A stretch of DNA of 64,000 nucleotides from Actinomyces sp. 432 (GTDB taxonomy: Bacteria > Actinomycetota > Actinomycetes > Actinomycetales > Actinomycetaceae). A program made the position numbers and the translations under genes. The number at the start of each line of letters is the position of its first letter. Within the stretch, counting starts at the first letter, position 1. A model generated the notes under the pieces. That model made no database searches. It was given only the letters and a program-made list of their open reading frames with translations, and had not been told where the DNA came from. Of this stretch, positions 38,059-46,692 are shown piece by piece. Location: NCBI RefSeq assembly GCF_009930875.1, contig NZ_CP025249.1, forward strand, positions 1,426,001-1,490,000. The letters are read 5' to 3'.

Positions 38059-38865
38059 ACCGCGCACCTTGGCCTCGGCCAGGTAGGGGTTGGCATGGTG
38101 CTCGTGAGCCATGGTGGTGGCTGCACCATGCCCGGGCAGCAGCACTGTGTCGGGATCTACGGCGCTGGCCAGCAGCCGCAGCGTCGCCCACATCTGGTAC
38201 TGGTCCCCGCCGGGCAGATCTGTGCGGCCCACACTGCCCTTGAAGATCACATCCCCGTCCAGCGCCACTAGGTAGTCACGTTCGTCAGCGTCGGCGGGAT
38301 CATCCAGCGCCTCCGCCTCGAACAGCAACTGGTTATCGCCAAGCCTGGCGTTTAGGAAGAACAGCGTGGAGCCCTCCGAGTGCCCGGGTGCCGGCACTGC
38401 CCGGACGGCCACACCAGGAACCAACTCAACCGCGTGGACAAAGCCGTCCTGCGGGAAGGGACGCACATCCGCCGGGCGCAGCCAGGCGCTGCCGGCGAGG
38501 TCCGCGAAGGTCTTACCGTCAACCGTGATTCCAGTAGTGGCGGCGGGGTCGTCGAGGCGGTAATGATCCGGCTGGGGAATGTATACCGGCACGCTGGTGG
38601 GGTCCGCCGTGCCGCCCGGCCCGGCATCCACGCGTCCCTCGGTCACTGCGGCGTCGATCAGGCGCTGAGCGTCCCAGACGTGGTCGGCGTGCCCGTGGGT
38701 AAGCAGGATGGCCCCCAACCGCAGGTGATTCGAGCGCATCAGCGCCATCGCGCCGCGGGCGGCTCCAGCACCCGGATCCACCACCAGCGCCGGGGCTCCC
38801 GGCTCAGCGGCCAGGACGTAACAGTTGGATCCGAAAACGGCAGCAAGGGTGCGCTCAATGAGCAT
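38041..38865 (-). CDS. Metallo-beta-lactamase-fold hydrolase (glyoxalase II-like)
   Basis: A 274-residue hydrolase with the metal-binding sequence THGHADH (residues 56-62) and later ligands in GHSEGS, SVGRTDLPGGD and PGHG. The order matches glyoxalase II-like thioester hydrolases; the substrate is unknown. The ATG at 38865 (MLIERTLAAVFGSNCYVL) matches the family start, and an in-frame upstream start would only add unconserved residues. It is divergent from the DUF349 gene across 225 bp. Confidence 0.88.
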   Translation of the reverse strand: MLIERTLAAVFGSNCYVLAAEPGAPALVVDPGAGAARGAMALMRSNHLRLGAILLTHGHADHVWDAQRLIDAAVTEGRVDAGPGGTADPTSVPVYIPQPDHYRLDDPAATTGITVDGKTFADLAGSAWLRPADVRPFPQDGFVHAVELVPGVAVRAVPAPGHSEGSTLFFLNARLGDNQLLFEAEALDDPADADERDYLVALDGDVIFKGSVGRTDLPGGDQYQMWATLRLLASAVDPDTVLLPGHGAATTMAHEHHANPYLAEAKVRGGETGA

Positions 38866-39090
38866 GGCCGCAATCGTAGCGGAACTGTAGGAGTGGCTTA
38901 CGCCACCGCATTGTCCGCTACGGGGTGATTCGCGAACAACCACTGCGGTTCCCCGTCACCCGGCCGACGGGTAGGCTCGGCACCAACTGCCGCCCTCCGG
39001 CGGCGTGTCGTCGTCCGGCCGTGTGCCGGACGTGAACGGAACGGAGCGGAACCTCCCGCCCCAACCCCGTCAGATCCGTGAAGGAGCGCA

Positions 39091-40725
39091 ATGACCGAGC
39101 AGACACAGCCCCAGGCCGAGTCCACCACACCCGAGGTGGAACCCTTGGCCGCCGCCGGGCAGGCTGCTACCCCAAGTATGCCTGCGGCACCCGCTGCCGA
39201 CGAGCAGGCCACCACCGCCGACGTCCCCCAGCCCGTACAGTCGTCCGCCGCGCCGGAGCCTGCCGAGCCGTCATCGCAGGACACTGCCGCGACTGAGCCT
39301 CAGGAAGAGACGGCGCCGCAGCAGACGCAGCCCGATACGTCCTCTTCGCAAGCGGACTCGCCTGCGTCGGCCGACGCCGCACCGACGGCTGAGCCACAGC
39401 CTGCAGCCGATGACAAGCCTGCAGACAGCCAGCAGGCCAACGAGCAGCCCGCACCGACCGAGCCGGAGATCGACCCGGAGGCCGCCATGGACGCTGCCAA
39501 GTGGGGCCGGGTGGACGGCGAGGGCCGCGTCTACGTGCAGGACGGCGGCACCGAGCGTGAAGTCGGCCAGTTCCCCGGCGTCCCGATCGCCGAGGCCATG
39601 GCCTACTACGTGCGCCGCTACCTGGACCTGAGCTCCAACGTGGACCTGTTCGCGGCCCGGCTGCCGCACCTGTCGGTACGGGAGATCGACTCCACCATCA
39701 AGAATCTGGAGGAGTCCCTCAAAGAGCCCACCGCCGTCGGCGACCTGGAGGCTCTGCGCGCCCGGTTCGCGGCCCTGAAGTCGGTGGCCGTGGAACGTCG
39801 CCAGGCGGTCGCCGCGGAACGCGCAGCCGCCAAGGAGCAGGCACTGAAGGACCGCACCGCAATCGTGGAACGTGCCGAGGCCGTCGCCGCCCAGGACCCG
39901 GCCCGCACCCAGTGGAAGTCCTCCGGTGCGCAGCTGCGCACCCTGCTGGAGCAGTGGAAGGAGGCGCAGCGCCGGGGCCCGCGCCTGGACCGCTCGTCAG
40001 AGGACGCCCTGTGGAAGCGGTTCAGCCACGCCCGCACCACCTTCGACCGCCACCGCCGCCAGTACTTCAGCGAACTGGACGCCAAGCAGGCCAAGGTGAA
40101 GGCCGCCAAGGAGGCGCTGATCAAGCGCGCAGAGGAGCTGTCCAACTCCACGGACTGGGCCGGAACGTCGGCCCGCTACCGCGAGCTCATGAACGAGTGG
40201 AAGAAGGCCGGCCGCGCCTCCCGCAAGGAGGACGACGCCCTGTGGGAGCGTTTCCACGCCGCCCAGCAGGTCTTCTACGACGCCCGCCGGGCCAAGGACG
40301 AGGCTACCGACGCCGAGTACGCCGACAACCTGAAGGTCAAGGAGGAGCTGGCCGCCAAGGCTGAGGCGCTGCTCCCGATCAAGGACCCCAAGGCCGCCCG
40401 CAAGGCGCTGCGGCCCATCCAGGAGGCATGGGACGAGGCGGGCCGCGTGCCCCGCAACGCGGTGCGTCGGCTGGAGTCGCGCATGCGCGCCGTCGAGGAT
40501 GCTCTGCGCCGGGCGGAGCAGGCCGAGTGGCGCCGCACGGATCCGGAGACTCAGGCTCGTGCCCAGGGGCTGGCCAGCCAGCTGGAGGACTCCATTGCTG
40601 GGCTCGAGGCCGATCTGGCCGCAGCCAGGCAGTCCGGTGATGCCAAGGCGCAGGCGCAGGCCGAGGCGGCACTGACTGCACGGCGGGCCTGGCTCGACCA
40701 GGTACGCCGCACAACCCGCGCCTGA
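39091..40725 (+). CDS. DUF349-repeat protein
   Basis: The first 125 residues are an Ala/Pro/Glu/Gln-rich disordered tail. The rest is highly charged and helical, with repeated DUF349 units (WK-x-AGRASRKEDDALWERFHAAQ, QWKEAQRRGPRLDRSSEDALWKRF, and a third degenerate copy). A long coiled coil is likely at both ends. DUF349 proteins are widespread in actinomycetes but have no settled biochemical role. A good ribosome site (AAGGAG) precedes the ATG. A strong terminator follows. Confidence 0.85.
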   Translation: MTEQTQPQAESTTPEVEPLAAAGQAATPSMPAAPAADEQATTADVPQPVQSSAAPEPAEPSSQDTAATEPQEETAPQQTQPDTSSSQADSPASADAAPTAEPQPAADDKPADSQQANEQPAPTEPEIDPEAAMDAAKWGRVDGEGRVYVQDGGTEREVGQFPGVPIAEAMAYYVRRYLDLSSNVDLFAARLPHLSVREIDSTIKNLEESLKEPTAVGDLEALRARFAALKSVAVERRQAVAAERAAAKEQALKDRTAIVERAEAVAAQDPARTQWKSSGAQLRTLLEQWKEAQRRGPRLDRSSEDALWKRFSHARTTFDRHRRQYFSELDAKQAKVKAAKEALIKRAEELSNSTDWAGTSARYRELMNEWKKAGRASRKEDDALWERFHAAQQVFYDARRAKDEATDAEYADNLKVKEELAAKAEALLPIKDPKAARKALRPIQEAWDEAGRVPRNAVRRLESRMRAVEDALRRAEQAEWRRTDPETQARAQGLASQLEDSIAGLEADLAAARQSGDAKAQAQAEAALTARRAWLDQVRRTTRA

Positions 40726-40748
40726 TCCGCCCGGCACCTCCGGCCACA

Positions 40749-40792
40749 ACGACGGCGGGCCTCCTCCCGGTGAGGATGGGGCCCGCCGTCGT
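40749..40792. terminator. Bidirectional terminator between convergent genes
   Basis: ACGACGGCGGGCC (40749-40761) pairs perfectly with 40780-40792 over 13 bp around an 18-nt loop. It stands between the stops of the DUF349 gene and the rRNA methyltransferase gene and should serve both strands. Confidence 0.75.
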
Positions 40793-40834
40793 GCTATGCG
40801 GCGCGCATCGCGGGGGGCTGCGGTTCGGTGCTGG

Positions 40835-41692
40835 CTACTGGGCAGTCGGCGCCAGGTTGCGCCAGGCGCGGCGGTGTAGCAGCACGCCTGCGGCGACCGA
40901 TACGTTCAGCGACTCCACCGCCGGGTTCATCGGGATGCTCACCGCCGCCTGCGCCAGTGCCCGGGCCTGCGGCGTCAGCCCGGTAGTCTCGGCCCCCAGG
41001 ATCAGGGCGAGCCTGCCCTCCCAGGCCGAGAGCCGGTCTAGCGAGCCCGTCGCCCCGGCGTCCACTGCGGCCACATGCCCGCCGGCGCGGGTGAAGTCGG
41101 CGATCAGTGCCTGCACCTGCGGCCAGTCCATCAGCGCCACCGGCACCGAGAAGACGTAGCCCCGGCTGGCGCGGATCAGGCGCCGGTCCGCGATGGAGGC
41201 CAGCCCGGAACCCACCAGCACGATCCCGGCGGCGCCAAAGGCGTAGGCACTGCGGGCGATCGCCCCGATATTGCCAACGATCCGCACGCCGTCAAGAATC
41301 AGCAGGTCGCCGTCGGCCTCAAGCAGCTGCTCGGGCTCCACCGGTGCAGGCACGCGGGCCACGCCGAATATCTCCGGGCGCTTGTCGGACCGGAATAGCT
41401 CAGTCGCCAGGCCGGCGGCCATGACGGTGACAGGAACCCGCCTACGGCCGCACTCGGCCACAAGCTCCCGGGGCGGGCGCACTGAGTCCAGGACATACAC
41501 CTCGGAGAACCTCAGCCCTGCCCGCATAGCATTTAGTAGCGGCTCCAGGTCCTCCACCAGCACGGATTTACTGGGACGCCCCGCAACCTTCGCCAGGTCA
41601 GCAATCCGCTGCGCGGCCGGCGCCGACCTGTCGGTGAGGGCCCTTTCTCCGGGGTTGTCCCCGTAACCGTCCTCGGCGGTCTTCCCGGCCAT
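40835..41692 (-). CDS. SpoU-family rRNA 2'-O-methyltransferase, TsnR/AvirB-like
   Basis: A 285-residue methyltransferase with the SPOUT trefoil-knot signature: DGVRIVGNIGAIARSAYAFGAAG, LILGAETTGLTPQA and VSIPMNPAVESLNVSVAAG. The N-terminal RNA-binding domain (SAPAAQRIADLAKVAGRPSK...LEDLEPLL-like) and the loop SIADRRLIRASRGYVFS are very close to my memory of TsnR, the 23S rRNA A1067 methylase that protects producers against thiostrepton. It is therefore more specific than a generic TrmH protein. The actual target nucleotide must be considered inferred. Confidence 0.82.
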   Translation of the reverse strand: MAGKTAEDGYGDNPGERALTDRSAPAAQRIADLAKVAGRPSKSVLVEDLEPLLNAMRAGLRFSEVYVLDSVRPPRELVAECGRRRVPVTVMAAGLATELFRSDKRPEIFGVARVPAPVEPEQLLEADGDLLILDGVRIVGNIGAIARSAYAFGAAGIVLVGSGLASIADRRLIRASRGYVFSVPVALMDWPQVQALIADFTRAGGHVAAVDAGATGSLDRLSAWEGRLALILGAETTGLTPQARALAQAAVSIPMNPAVESLNVSVAAGVLLHRRAWRNLAPTAQ

Positions 41693-41741
41693 CTCAAGTC
41701 CTCTCCTTGCGGGTCACTCGGTGCGCGGCGAGTCTAGCCGG

Positions 41742-42191
41742 TCAGAGCTGCGTGATCGTGATTGCGCCGGATCCTCCTCCCGGACCGTCCAGACCATGAA
41801 TTGACCCCGGGTCATCATCGGCGCCACGGTTGAGTTGCGCGTTCACCTCCCCTACTGGCTCTTCCGGTTTGAGGGTGGTGGTTGTGCCCGAGTGAGGTGT
41901 CTGGTGCGTCGGCTGGGCGTTAACAACGCTACTTAACGTGCTGCTGTATGCCTGCGGGCCCTTCAGCAGGCCGTTAACGGGCGTTGTTAACCCCGAAGTG
42001 GCGTAGCAGACGGTACCGCTGCCGGGTATCGGGACGCGGTCCCCAAGTCCGCCGCGGCGAACCGCAGGCTCACCCGCACCATCAATTAGCCCGCACCCCG
42101 CCGAGATCACAGCCAAACACGCGGATACGACAGCCCCGCTACCTCGAACCTGCGGCCTGGCATACCGCCAAGAGCAACCTAACCTGGCTGA
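41742..42191 (-). pseudogene. Third, decayed copy of lipoprotein L2 joined to a DUF6571-like tail
   Basis: The frame has no start codon; it begins right after the TAG of the stub upstream. It encodes the L2 signal peptide and lipobox (VVSACLAVISAGCGLIDG), which match the two other L2 genes. It then departs from L2 completely. Its last 45 residues (GTTTTLKPEEPV... ending GGGSGAITITQL) resemble the last residues of the DUF6571-like protein. L1 and S do not follow; the rRNA methyltransferase does. The likely origin is recombination between two repeat units, leaving a hybrid remnant. Confidence 0.65.
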
Positions 42192-42290
42192 CTAATCCCG
42201 GCTGATCGCAATGACACCGTCTTTGCCTACATCACCGTCCCCTCGACCTGGGGCGCCGGCACCGGCCCATCCCACACGAGCCTCCCTGTG
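42192..42290 (-). pseudogene. C-terminal stub of a DUF6571-like gene (unit 3)
   Basis: In frame up to the TAG at 42192-42194 this encodes ...GDGDVGKDGVIAISRD, nearly identical to the last residues of the full protein (GEGGKDGVIQIQRD at 47396). It starts directly after the S gene at 42294, so all but about 30 codons of the gene have been lost. Confidence 0.65.
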
Positions 42291-42293
42291 ATG

Positions 42294-43340
42294 TCATGGT
42301 TGTTTGGTTGGTCTTGTGTTGAGGGTTTGGATTTCGGCTACGGGGATGGTGGTGGTTGTGGTGGTGGTGGTGAGGGGGTTGAGGGTGCCGGCTTGTCCGG
42401 TGGTTGAGGTCCAGCTGGCGGTGTAGGAGATGCTGGCGTCCAGTGGGGTGACGGAGTCTTGCAGGTGGGCGGAGCTGCGGGTGAACATGATCATGCAGTT
42501 GGTGCCCAGGTGGTCGTTGCTCTGGGTCCAGGGGATACCGAATCCGGTGCAGTCGACCTCGCTGTCGGGGGCTGATAGGTCGAGCCTGGTGGAGGCGGCG
42601 GTCACGGTCACGCTGGTGGAGCCGGCGGTGGCCTGGATCTGCACTCGGCTGGGGGTGTTGTTGGTGGTCCAGATCCAGGTGGCGAAGCCGACCACGGTTG
42701 CCTGCCTGCTGCCGACCTTGGGGTTGTAGTCGATGGTGGGGGCGGGGATGCTGGCGCCTTCCCAGACGGTGGTGGCCAGGGTGGCGGGGTCGATGTGCGG
42801 GGCCGGCGGGGAGTCATCGGTGGCGACCCAGATGACTGTGGGATTGTTGCTATTGAACTCGTGCTGTGCCTTCACGAAGCTCTGGGAGTCGGGAAACACC
42901 GAGGGATCACAGTAGGAGCGCCACCACTTGCCGCTGGTGTCCTCGGCGTGGTCCTCCCAGTCAGAGTACAAAGGCTTCAACCCCGGGGCGTCTTCGGGGG
43001 CGTTGCGGAAGCTCTCGGGCTCCTGGCGGTAGATCGCTGCGATCTCGGGGCCGGTGTAGGTCGGCTTGTACCCGCATGAGGGCGGGACCTGCACAACCTG
43101 GGCGGAGGAAGTCACTGCCTGGCTGGCGGGTGTGCTACCGGGGGAGGTGTAGGTCACGGTCACCGAAGCCTCAATCGACCCACCACCATCACCAGACGAC
43201 GACACACCAGCAGACGGCGAGCCGGCCCGAGAGCCCTGGTTTATAGCCACCTGCTGCGCGTATGAGTTGCCGTTGATTAGGAGGGCTGACGCCAGGGCGA
43301 GGACGGCGGCGAGCAGGGCATGGATCGTCCGGGAACGCAT
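42294..43340 (-). CDS. Secreted PKD-like protein S, copy 2
   Basis: A signal peptide (LLAAVLALASALLINGNSYA) and a Ser/Gly/Thr-rich segment lead to a conserved middle with an even spread of Trp and Tyr. The second half resembles the actinobacterial secreted PKD-like family: IDYNPKVGSRQATVVGFATWIW, VTVTAASTRLDLS, CTGFGIPW...CMIMFTRSSAH, ending in IPVAEIQTLNTRP. The two cysteines probably form a disulphide. It has no membrane anchor. It is about 35-40% identical by eye to copy 1 in the last 170 residues, less before. It starts 6 bp after L1. Role unknown. Confidence 0.8.
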   Translation of the reverse strand: MRSRTIHALLAAVLALASALLINGNSYAQQVAINQGSRAGSPSAGVSSSGDGGGSIEASVTVTYTSPGSTPASQAVTSSAQVVQVPPSCGYKPTYTGPEIAAIYRQEPESFRNAPEDAPGLKPLYSDWEDHAEDTSGKWWRSYCDPSVFPDSQSFVKAQHEFNSNNPTVIWVATDDSPPAPHIDPATLATTVWEGASIPAPTIDYNPKVGSRQATVVGFATWIWTTNNTPSRVQIQATAGSTSVTVTAASTRLDLSAPDSEVDCTGFGIPWTQSNDHLGTNCMIMFTRSSAHLQDSVTPLDASISYTASWTSTTGQAGTLNPLTTTTTTTTIPVAEIQTLNTRPTKQP

Positions 43341-43346
43341 CGACCA

Positions 43347-44054
43347 TCACTCCGCAGTGCACTTGTCGTTGGAGACTGTGGTTTCGGCGGTGGTGAGCCA
43401 GTTTCCGTCCGGGCCTGGGACCATGATCACGTGGTACTCCGCGTAGCCTTGGTAATCGGGCCCGGTGATGTCGTTGCCGTCGGCATCGGTGACAGTGACT
43501 TGCGTACGGTCACTGCAGGAGTTGAGTTCTGCGTAGGTGCCGTCTTCGGCGACGGAAACCTCGGTGATTGTCACTCGCAGGGGCGGGTGCAGGCGCAGGC
43601 CGTTCAGGGCGCGAGCGTCCTGCTCAATCGTGACCAGCGCGTCGCCTGTTGCGACGGCGGGGAGGTTTTCGATGCCTTGGCCGGTGGACCAGATGCGCCA
43701 GGTGACCTGGTCGTAGGCGACATAATCGACCAGTGCCTTGATCTGGGCCTCGGTGAGGTCCTTGGGGATGGAGACCATGTGATAGCCCAGCTCCTGATCA
43801 GACAGCGACTCCGCTGTCACCACGCCAGCCGCCTCAGCAGAAGCAGCAGCCGACGCGGACGCCGACGCGGCGGCCGCGGACTCCGACGCCTCCGCAGACG
43901 CCGCAGCCCCCGGATCATAGGTAGGAACACTCAGAGGACCGTCATCTGAGGCGGACGAGCACGCCACCAGAGGCGCACAGGCCAGCAACAGTGCCAGCAG
44001 GACAGCCGCCGGGCGATGCCGACCGGGACGCGATACACGGGTTGAAGGTTGCAT
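43347..44054 (-). CDS. Lipoprotein L1, copy 2
   Basis: The signal sequence ends in a lipobox (APLVAC, cysteine 32), followed by SS, an acidic patch, and an Ala/Ser/Glu linker of about 30 residues. A conserved C-terminal domain of 130 residues starts VVTAESL and contains YDQVTWRIWSTGQGIENL and a closing NDKC. It has a mixed alpha/beta pattern that could be NTF2-like. The linker and signal are nearly identical to copy 1 while the domain has diverged. A ribosome site AAGGAG precedes the start. It lies between L2 (40 bp) and S (6 bp). Confidence 0.8.
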   Translation of the reverse strand: MQPSTRVSRPGRHRPAAVLLALLLACAPLVACSSASDDGPLSVPTYDPGAAASAEASESAAAASASASAAASAEAAGVVTAESLSDQELGYHMVSIPKDLTEAQIKALVDYVAYDQVTWRIWSTGQGIENLPAVATGDALVTIEQDARALNGLRLHPPLRVTITEVSVAEDGTYAELNSCSDRTQVTVTDADGNDITGPDYQGYAEYHVIMVPGPDGNWLTTAETTVSNDKCTAE

Positions 44055-44094
44055 GCTGAATGGTTCTCCTTATGGTTCGGCGCGGCGACAGGAA

Positions 44095-44826
44095 TCAGTC
44101 GTCGGTGCTGGTGGCCGCATCCTCGGCCTCAGACGTAGGGGAGGGAACTACCACGCGTGTGCTGGTTGTGGAGGCCAGCTCGGGGATGCTCGCCAGGGCA
44201 GGCTCAAGAACGGCGTGGAACCTGTCCACCTGCTCATCCAGGTTCTCTCGGGGACCCCAGTAGGTCAGGCGTGCCAAGAGTGTCTGGTTGTCGCCGTACC
44301 GCCAGGCCACATAGATCTCAACACCATCGGGCCACACCCAGCCCTCACCCTCCACACCCTCAAAAGCCACATCCCGGGCGGTATCAGGGTACGAGGCAGG
44401 AACCTCGTCAAATATAACCGGCCCATCGCTGGTATAAAGCTTTATACTGATGCCGTAGCGGATCTCAATCAGTCCGAAGGGATCGCGATCAGAGTCCATA
44501 TCGCAGCGGTAGCTGTAACCGGTCTCCCCGGTTTCCACGTTCGTTGTGGGGCTGGTGCTGTAGCTGTACCAGTAGGTGTTGAAACCTAGGCTCTCCTGGA
44601 GGTCCTGGTTGGGGAAGACACCACAGATAGTCTCATCCGCCAGCGGCGTATCCGGCGGCGGTGTGGGCTCACCCGAACCATTAATGAGCCCACACCCTGC
44701 CGAAGTCACGACCAAGCATGAGGCCACGACAACAGCCCAAGCACGTCTGCCTGGAATCCGCAATTCGGCACGCCTCCGAATGGCATGACCTGGCTGTCTA
44801 GTCTCTCTTGATCGCGGCCTCACCAT
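44095..44826 (-). CDS. Lipoprotein L2, copy 2
   Basis: A 243-residue lipoprotein. The basic N-terminus (MVRPRSRETRQPGHAIRRR) and signal core lead to the lipobox VTSAGC, then a PTPPPDTP linker. The domain begins TICGVFPNQDLQESLGF with a first cysteine, has a second cysteine after TGYSYR, and continues with IYVAWRYGDNQTLLARLTYWGP and a helical end. This is vaguely like DUF3558 lipoproteins, without certainty. The C-terminus is Ser/Thr/Asp-rich. The ATG at 44826 has GGGAGG 5 nt upstream. Its first codons overlap, in another frame, the DUF6571 stub. Confidence 0.8.
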   Translation of the reverse strand: MVRPRSRETRQPGHAIRRRAELRIPGRRAWAVVVASCLVVTSAGCGLINGSGEPTPPPDTPLADETICGVFPNQDLQESLGFNTYWYSYSTSPTTNVETGETGYSYRCDMDSDRDPFGLIEIRYGISIKLYTSDGPVIFDEVPASYPDTARDVAFEGVEGEGWVWPDGVEIYVAWRYGDNQTLLARLTYWGPRENLDEQVDRFHAVLEPALASIPELASTTSTRVVVPSPTSEAEDAATSTDD

Positions 44827-44890
44827 TCGTGCCTCCCTTCTCCGCCACAGACCAGGACCACCCACCATCGACACCAGCCTCCACACGTCA
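44798..44890 (-). pseudogene. C-terminal stub of a DUF6571-like gene (unit 2)
   Basis: The frame ending at the TAG 44798-44800 reads ...EKGGTNGEAAIKRD, matching the last residues of the full protein and of the unit 3 stub. It overlaps the L2 start by 29 bp, as the intact gene overlaps its own L2 by 26 bp. The rest of the gene is missing; the S gene lies just upstream. Confidence 0.6.
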
Positions 44891-44893
44891 TCC

Positions 44894-45952
44894 CTACGGC
44901 TCCGTACTTGGCCTAGTGTTGATGGCCTGGATCTCCGCCACCGGGATGCTGGTGGTCGCCGACGTGGTGTGGGTGTCCATGGTTCCGGTGGCCCCGTCGC
45001 TGGCGGTATAGCTGATCGCATAGGACACCTTCACGTCCACCGGCGTCACAGAGTCCTTGAAGTGCGCGCTGGAGCGGTTGAAGACGATCTTGCAGTCCGT
45101 ACCCCTAGAGTCATTGTCCTCACTCCACGGGACCCCGAACCCCGTGCACTTGGCAGTCCCGTCCCTGGGCTGCAAAGTCAGCATCGAAGCCGTCGCAGTG
45201 ATCGTAGCCGTAGTCGCCCCCGCCGTAGCCGACACCTGCACCTCCCTGGGGGTGTCACCGGTGGCCCACACCCAGGTATCCCAACCCACGATGGTGGCCT
45301 GCATGTCCCCGTATGTCGGGTTGTAAGCGATTGTGGCTGTGGGGATGGTTGCTGCGTCCCACGCCGCCCGCGCCAACGTCTCACCATCTATCTCGGGCTC
45401 CGGGGGCACCTGCCCTGCAGGAACGTACACGGGGCCGTTTGAGCGAAAGTGTCCGGCGAGCTTCAAGTACTCCGCAAAATCGTCACCGTTGTAGTACTCC
45501 CAATCGCACCACGGCATATACCAGTAACCCTCACTGTCGTCCGCATACGACTCATAGTCCGGATATTGATCCCTCAGGTACGGCATGACATAACCCCAGT
45601 TGCCGTACACGGAATATTCTTTCTCCGCCTGCCTGGAGTCGATCCACTCCGCTACCTCCGCACCCGTCCGGTCCGGCTCATACCAGCACACCGGATGCAC
45701 CGTAGTAGTCACCGACTGCGACCACGACACCACCCCACCACCAGAACCAGCCGACCCATCCGCCGCAGCCGACGTGGAGGTTGCCGTGACCGTCATCGTC
45801 ACTGAACCATCAGAAGCCGACGTCACCGAACCAGAACCAGAATCCCAGTTGTGATTCTCATGCGCCCAGGCAAAGGATTCGACGCCCGTCACACCTGCGA
45901 ACGACAGCAATAGAGCAAGTACAACTACCACTATTCGCTTGACCATACTCAT
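44894..45952 (-). CDS. Secreted PKD-like protein S, copy 1
   Basis: 352 residues: signal peptide (VVVVLALLLSFAGVTGVESFAWA), a Ser/Thr/Gly-rich stretch, and a Tyr/Trp-rich middle (WYMPWCDWEYYNG). The conserved PKD-like end has IAYNPTYGDMQATIVGWDTWVW, VQVSATAGATT, CTGFGVPW with the partner cysteine in CKIVFNRSSAH, and IPVAEIQAINTRP. The middle differs greatly from copy 2 while the ends agree. It starts 3 bp after L1 copy 1. The DNA of this gene and of L1 copy 1 is visibly less GC-rich than the housekeeping genes around the cassette. Confidence 0.8.
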   Translation of the reverse strand: MSMVKRIVVVVLALLLSFAGVTGVESFAWAHENHNWDSGSGSVTSASDGSVTMTVTATSTSAAADGSAGSGGGVVSWSQSVTTTVHPVCWYEPDRTGAEVAEWIDSRQAEKEYSVYGNWGYVMPYLRDQYPDYESYADDSEGYWYMPWCDWEYYNGDDFAEYLKLAGHFRSNGPVYVPAGQVPPEPEIDGETLARAAWDAATIPTATIAYNPTYGDMQATIVGWDTWVWATGDTPREVQVSATAGATTATITATASMLTLQPRDGTAKCTGFGVPWSEDNDSRGTDCKIVFNRSSAHFKDSVTPVDVKVSYAISYTASDGATGTMDTHTTSATTSIPVAEIQAINTRPSTEP

Positions 45953-45955
45953 CGG

Positions 45956-46651
45956 TCACACCGTACACTTATTAGTCGAACGCAAAGACTCTCCTGATTC
46001 CTTCCAGACGCCATCCTCGTAAGTCATAGTGACAAGAATTTCGTAACGACCTTGAAGAGTCTCTGGATTGCTGACATCATTGCCGGCCGCATCATAGTCA
46101 ACTAGATCCGACTGATCGTCACACACCAATACCTGCGCCTGATATTGGTCCACGGCGAACACCCCAATTACGGATGTCTTAACCGTTCCGTCCGTGTGCC
46201 CATCACCAGCCGCTTCCAGATTGTTCCTTAGGTTCTGGTAGGTTTCTGTGGTCATTAGGGGTTCGGCGTTTTCTACATCGGAGCGGGTGAACCAGATGTT
46301 CCAGGTGACCTGGTCGTAGTGGATGAAGGCCTTGAGCACCTCGGTCTGCAGCTCATCCAGGTCCTCAGGTATGGAGGTCACCACGTAACGGTCAGTCGAC
46401 AGCGACTCCGCTGTCACCACGCCAGCGGCCTCAGCGGAAGCAGCGGCCGACGCGGACGCCGAGGCGGCGGCCGCGGACTCCGACGCCTCCGCAGACGCCG
46501 CAGCCTCCGGATCATAGGTAGGAATACTCAAGGGATTGTCATCGGAATCAGACGAGCACGCCACCAGAGGCGCACAGGCCAGCAACACCGCCAGCAGGCC
46601 AACTACTAGCCGGTGCCGACAGGGGCGGGACAGGTGTGTTGATAGTTGCAT
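45956..46651 (-). CDS. Lipoprotein L1, copy 1
   Basis: 231 residues with lipobox APLVAC, the same Ala/Ser/Glu-rich linker as copy 2 (almost letter for letter), then a diverged domain. It contains YDQVTWNIWFTRSDVENAEPLM and QVLVCDDQSD and ends NKCTV. The identical signal and linker with different domains suggests ongoing exchange or selection for variation in the exposed part. Ribosome site AAGGAG, 41 bp behind L2 copy 1. Confidence 0.8.
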   Translation of the reverse strand: MQLSTHLSRPCRHRLVVGLLAVLLACAPLVACSSDSDDNPLSIPTYDPEAAASAEASESAAAASASASAAASAEAAGVVTAESLSTDRYVVTSIPEDLDELQTEVLKAFIHYDQVTWNIWFTRSDVENAEPLMTTETYQNLRNNLEAAGDGHTDGTVKTSVIGVFAVDQYQAQVLVCDDQSDLVDYDAAGNDVSNPETLQGRYEILVTMTYEDGVWKESGESLRSTNKCTV

Positions 46652-46692
46652 GCTAGACAGCTCTCCTTTGCAGCGCGGGGTGTAGGGGTTGG

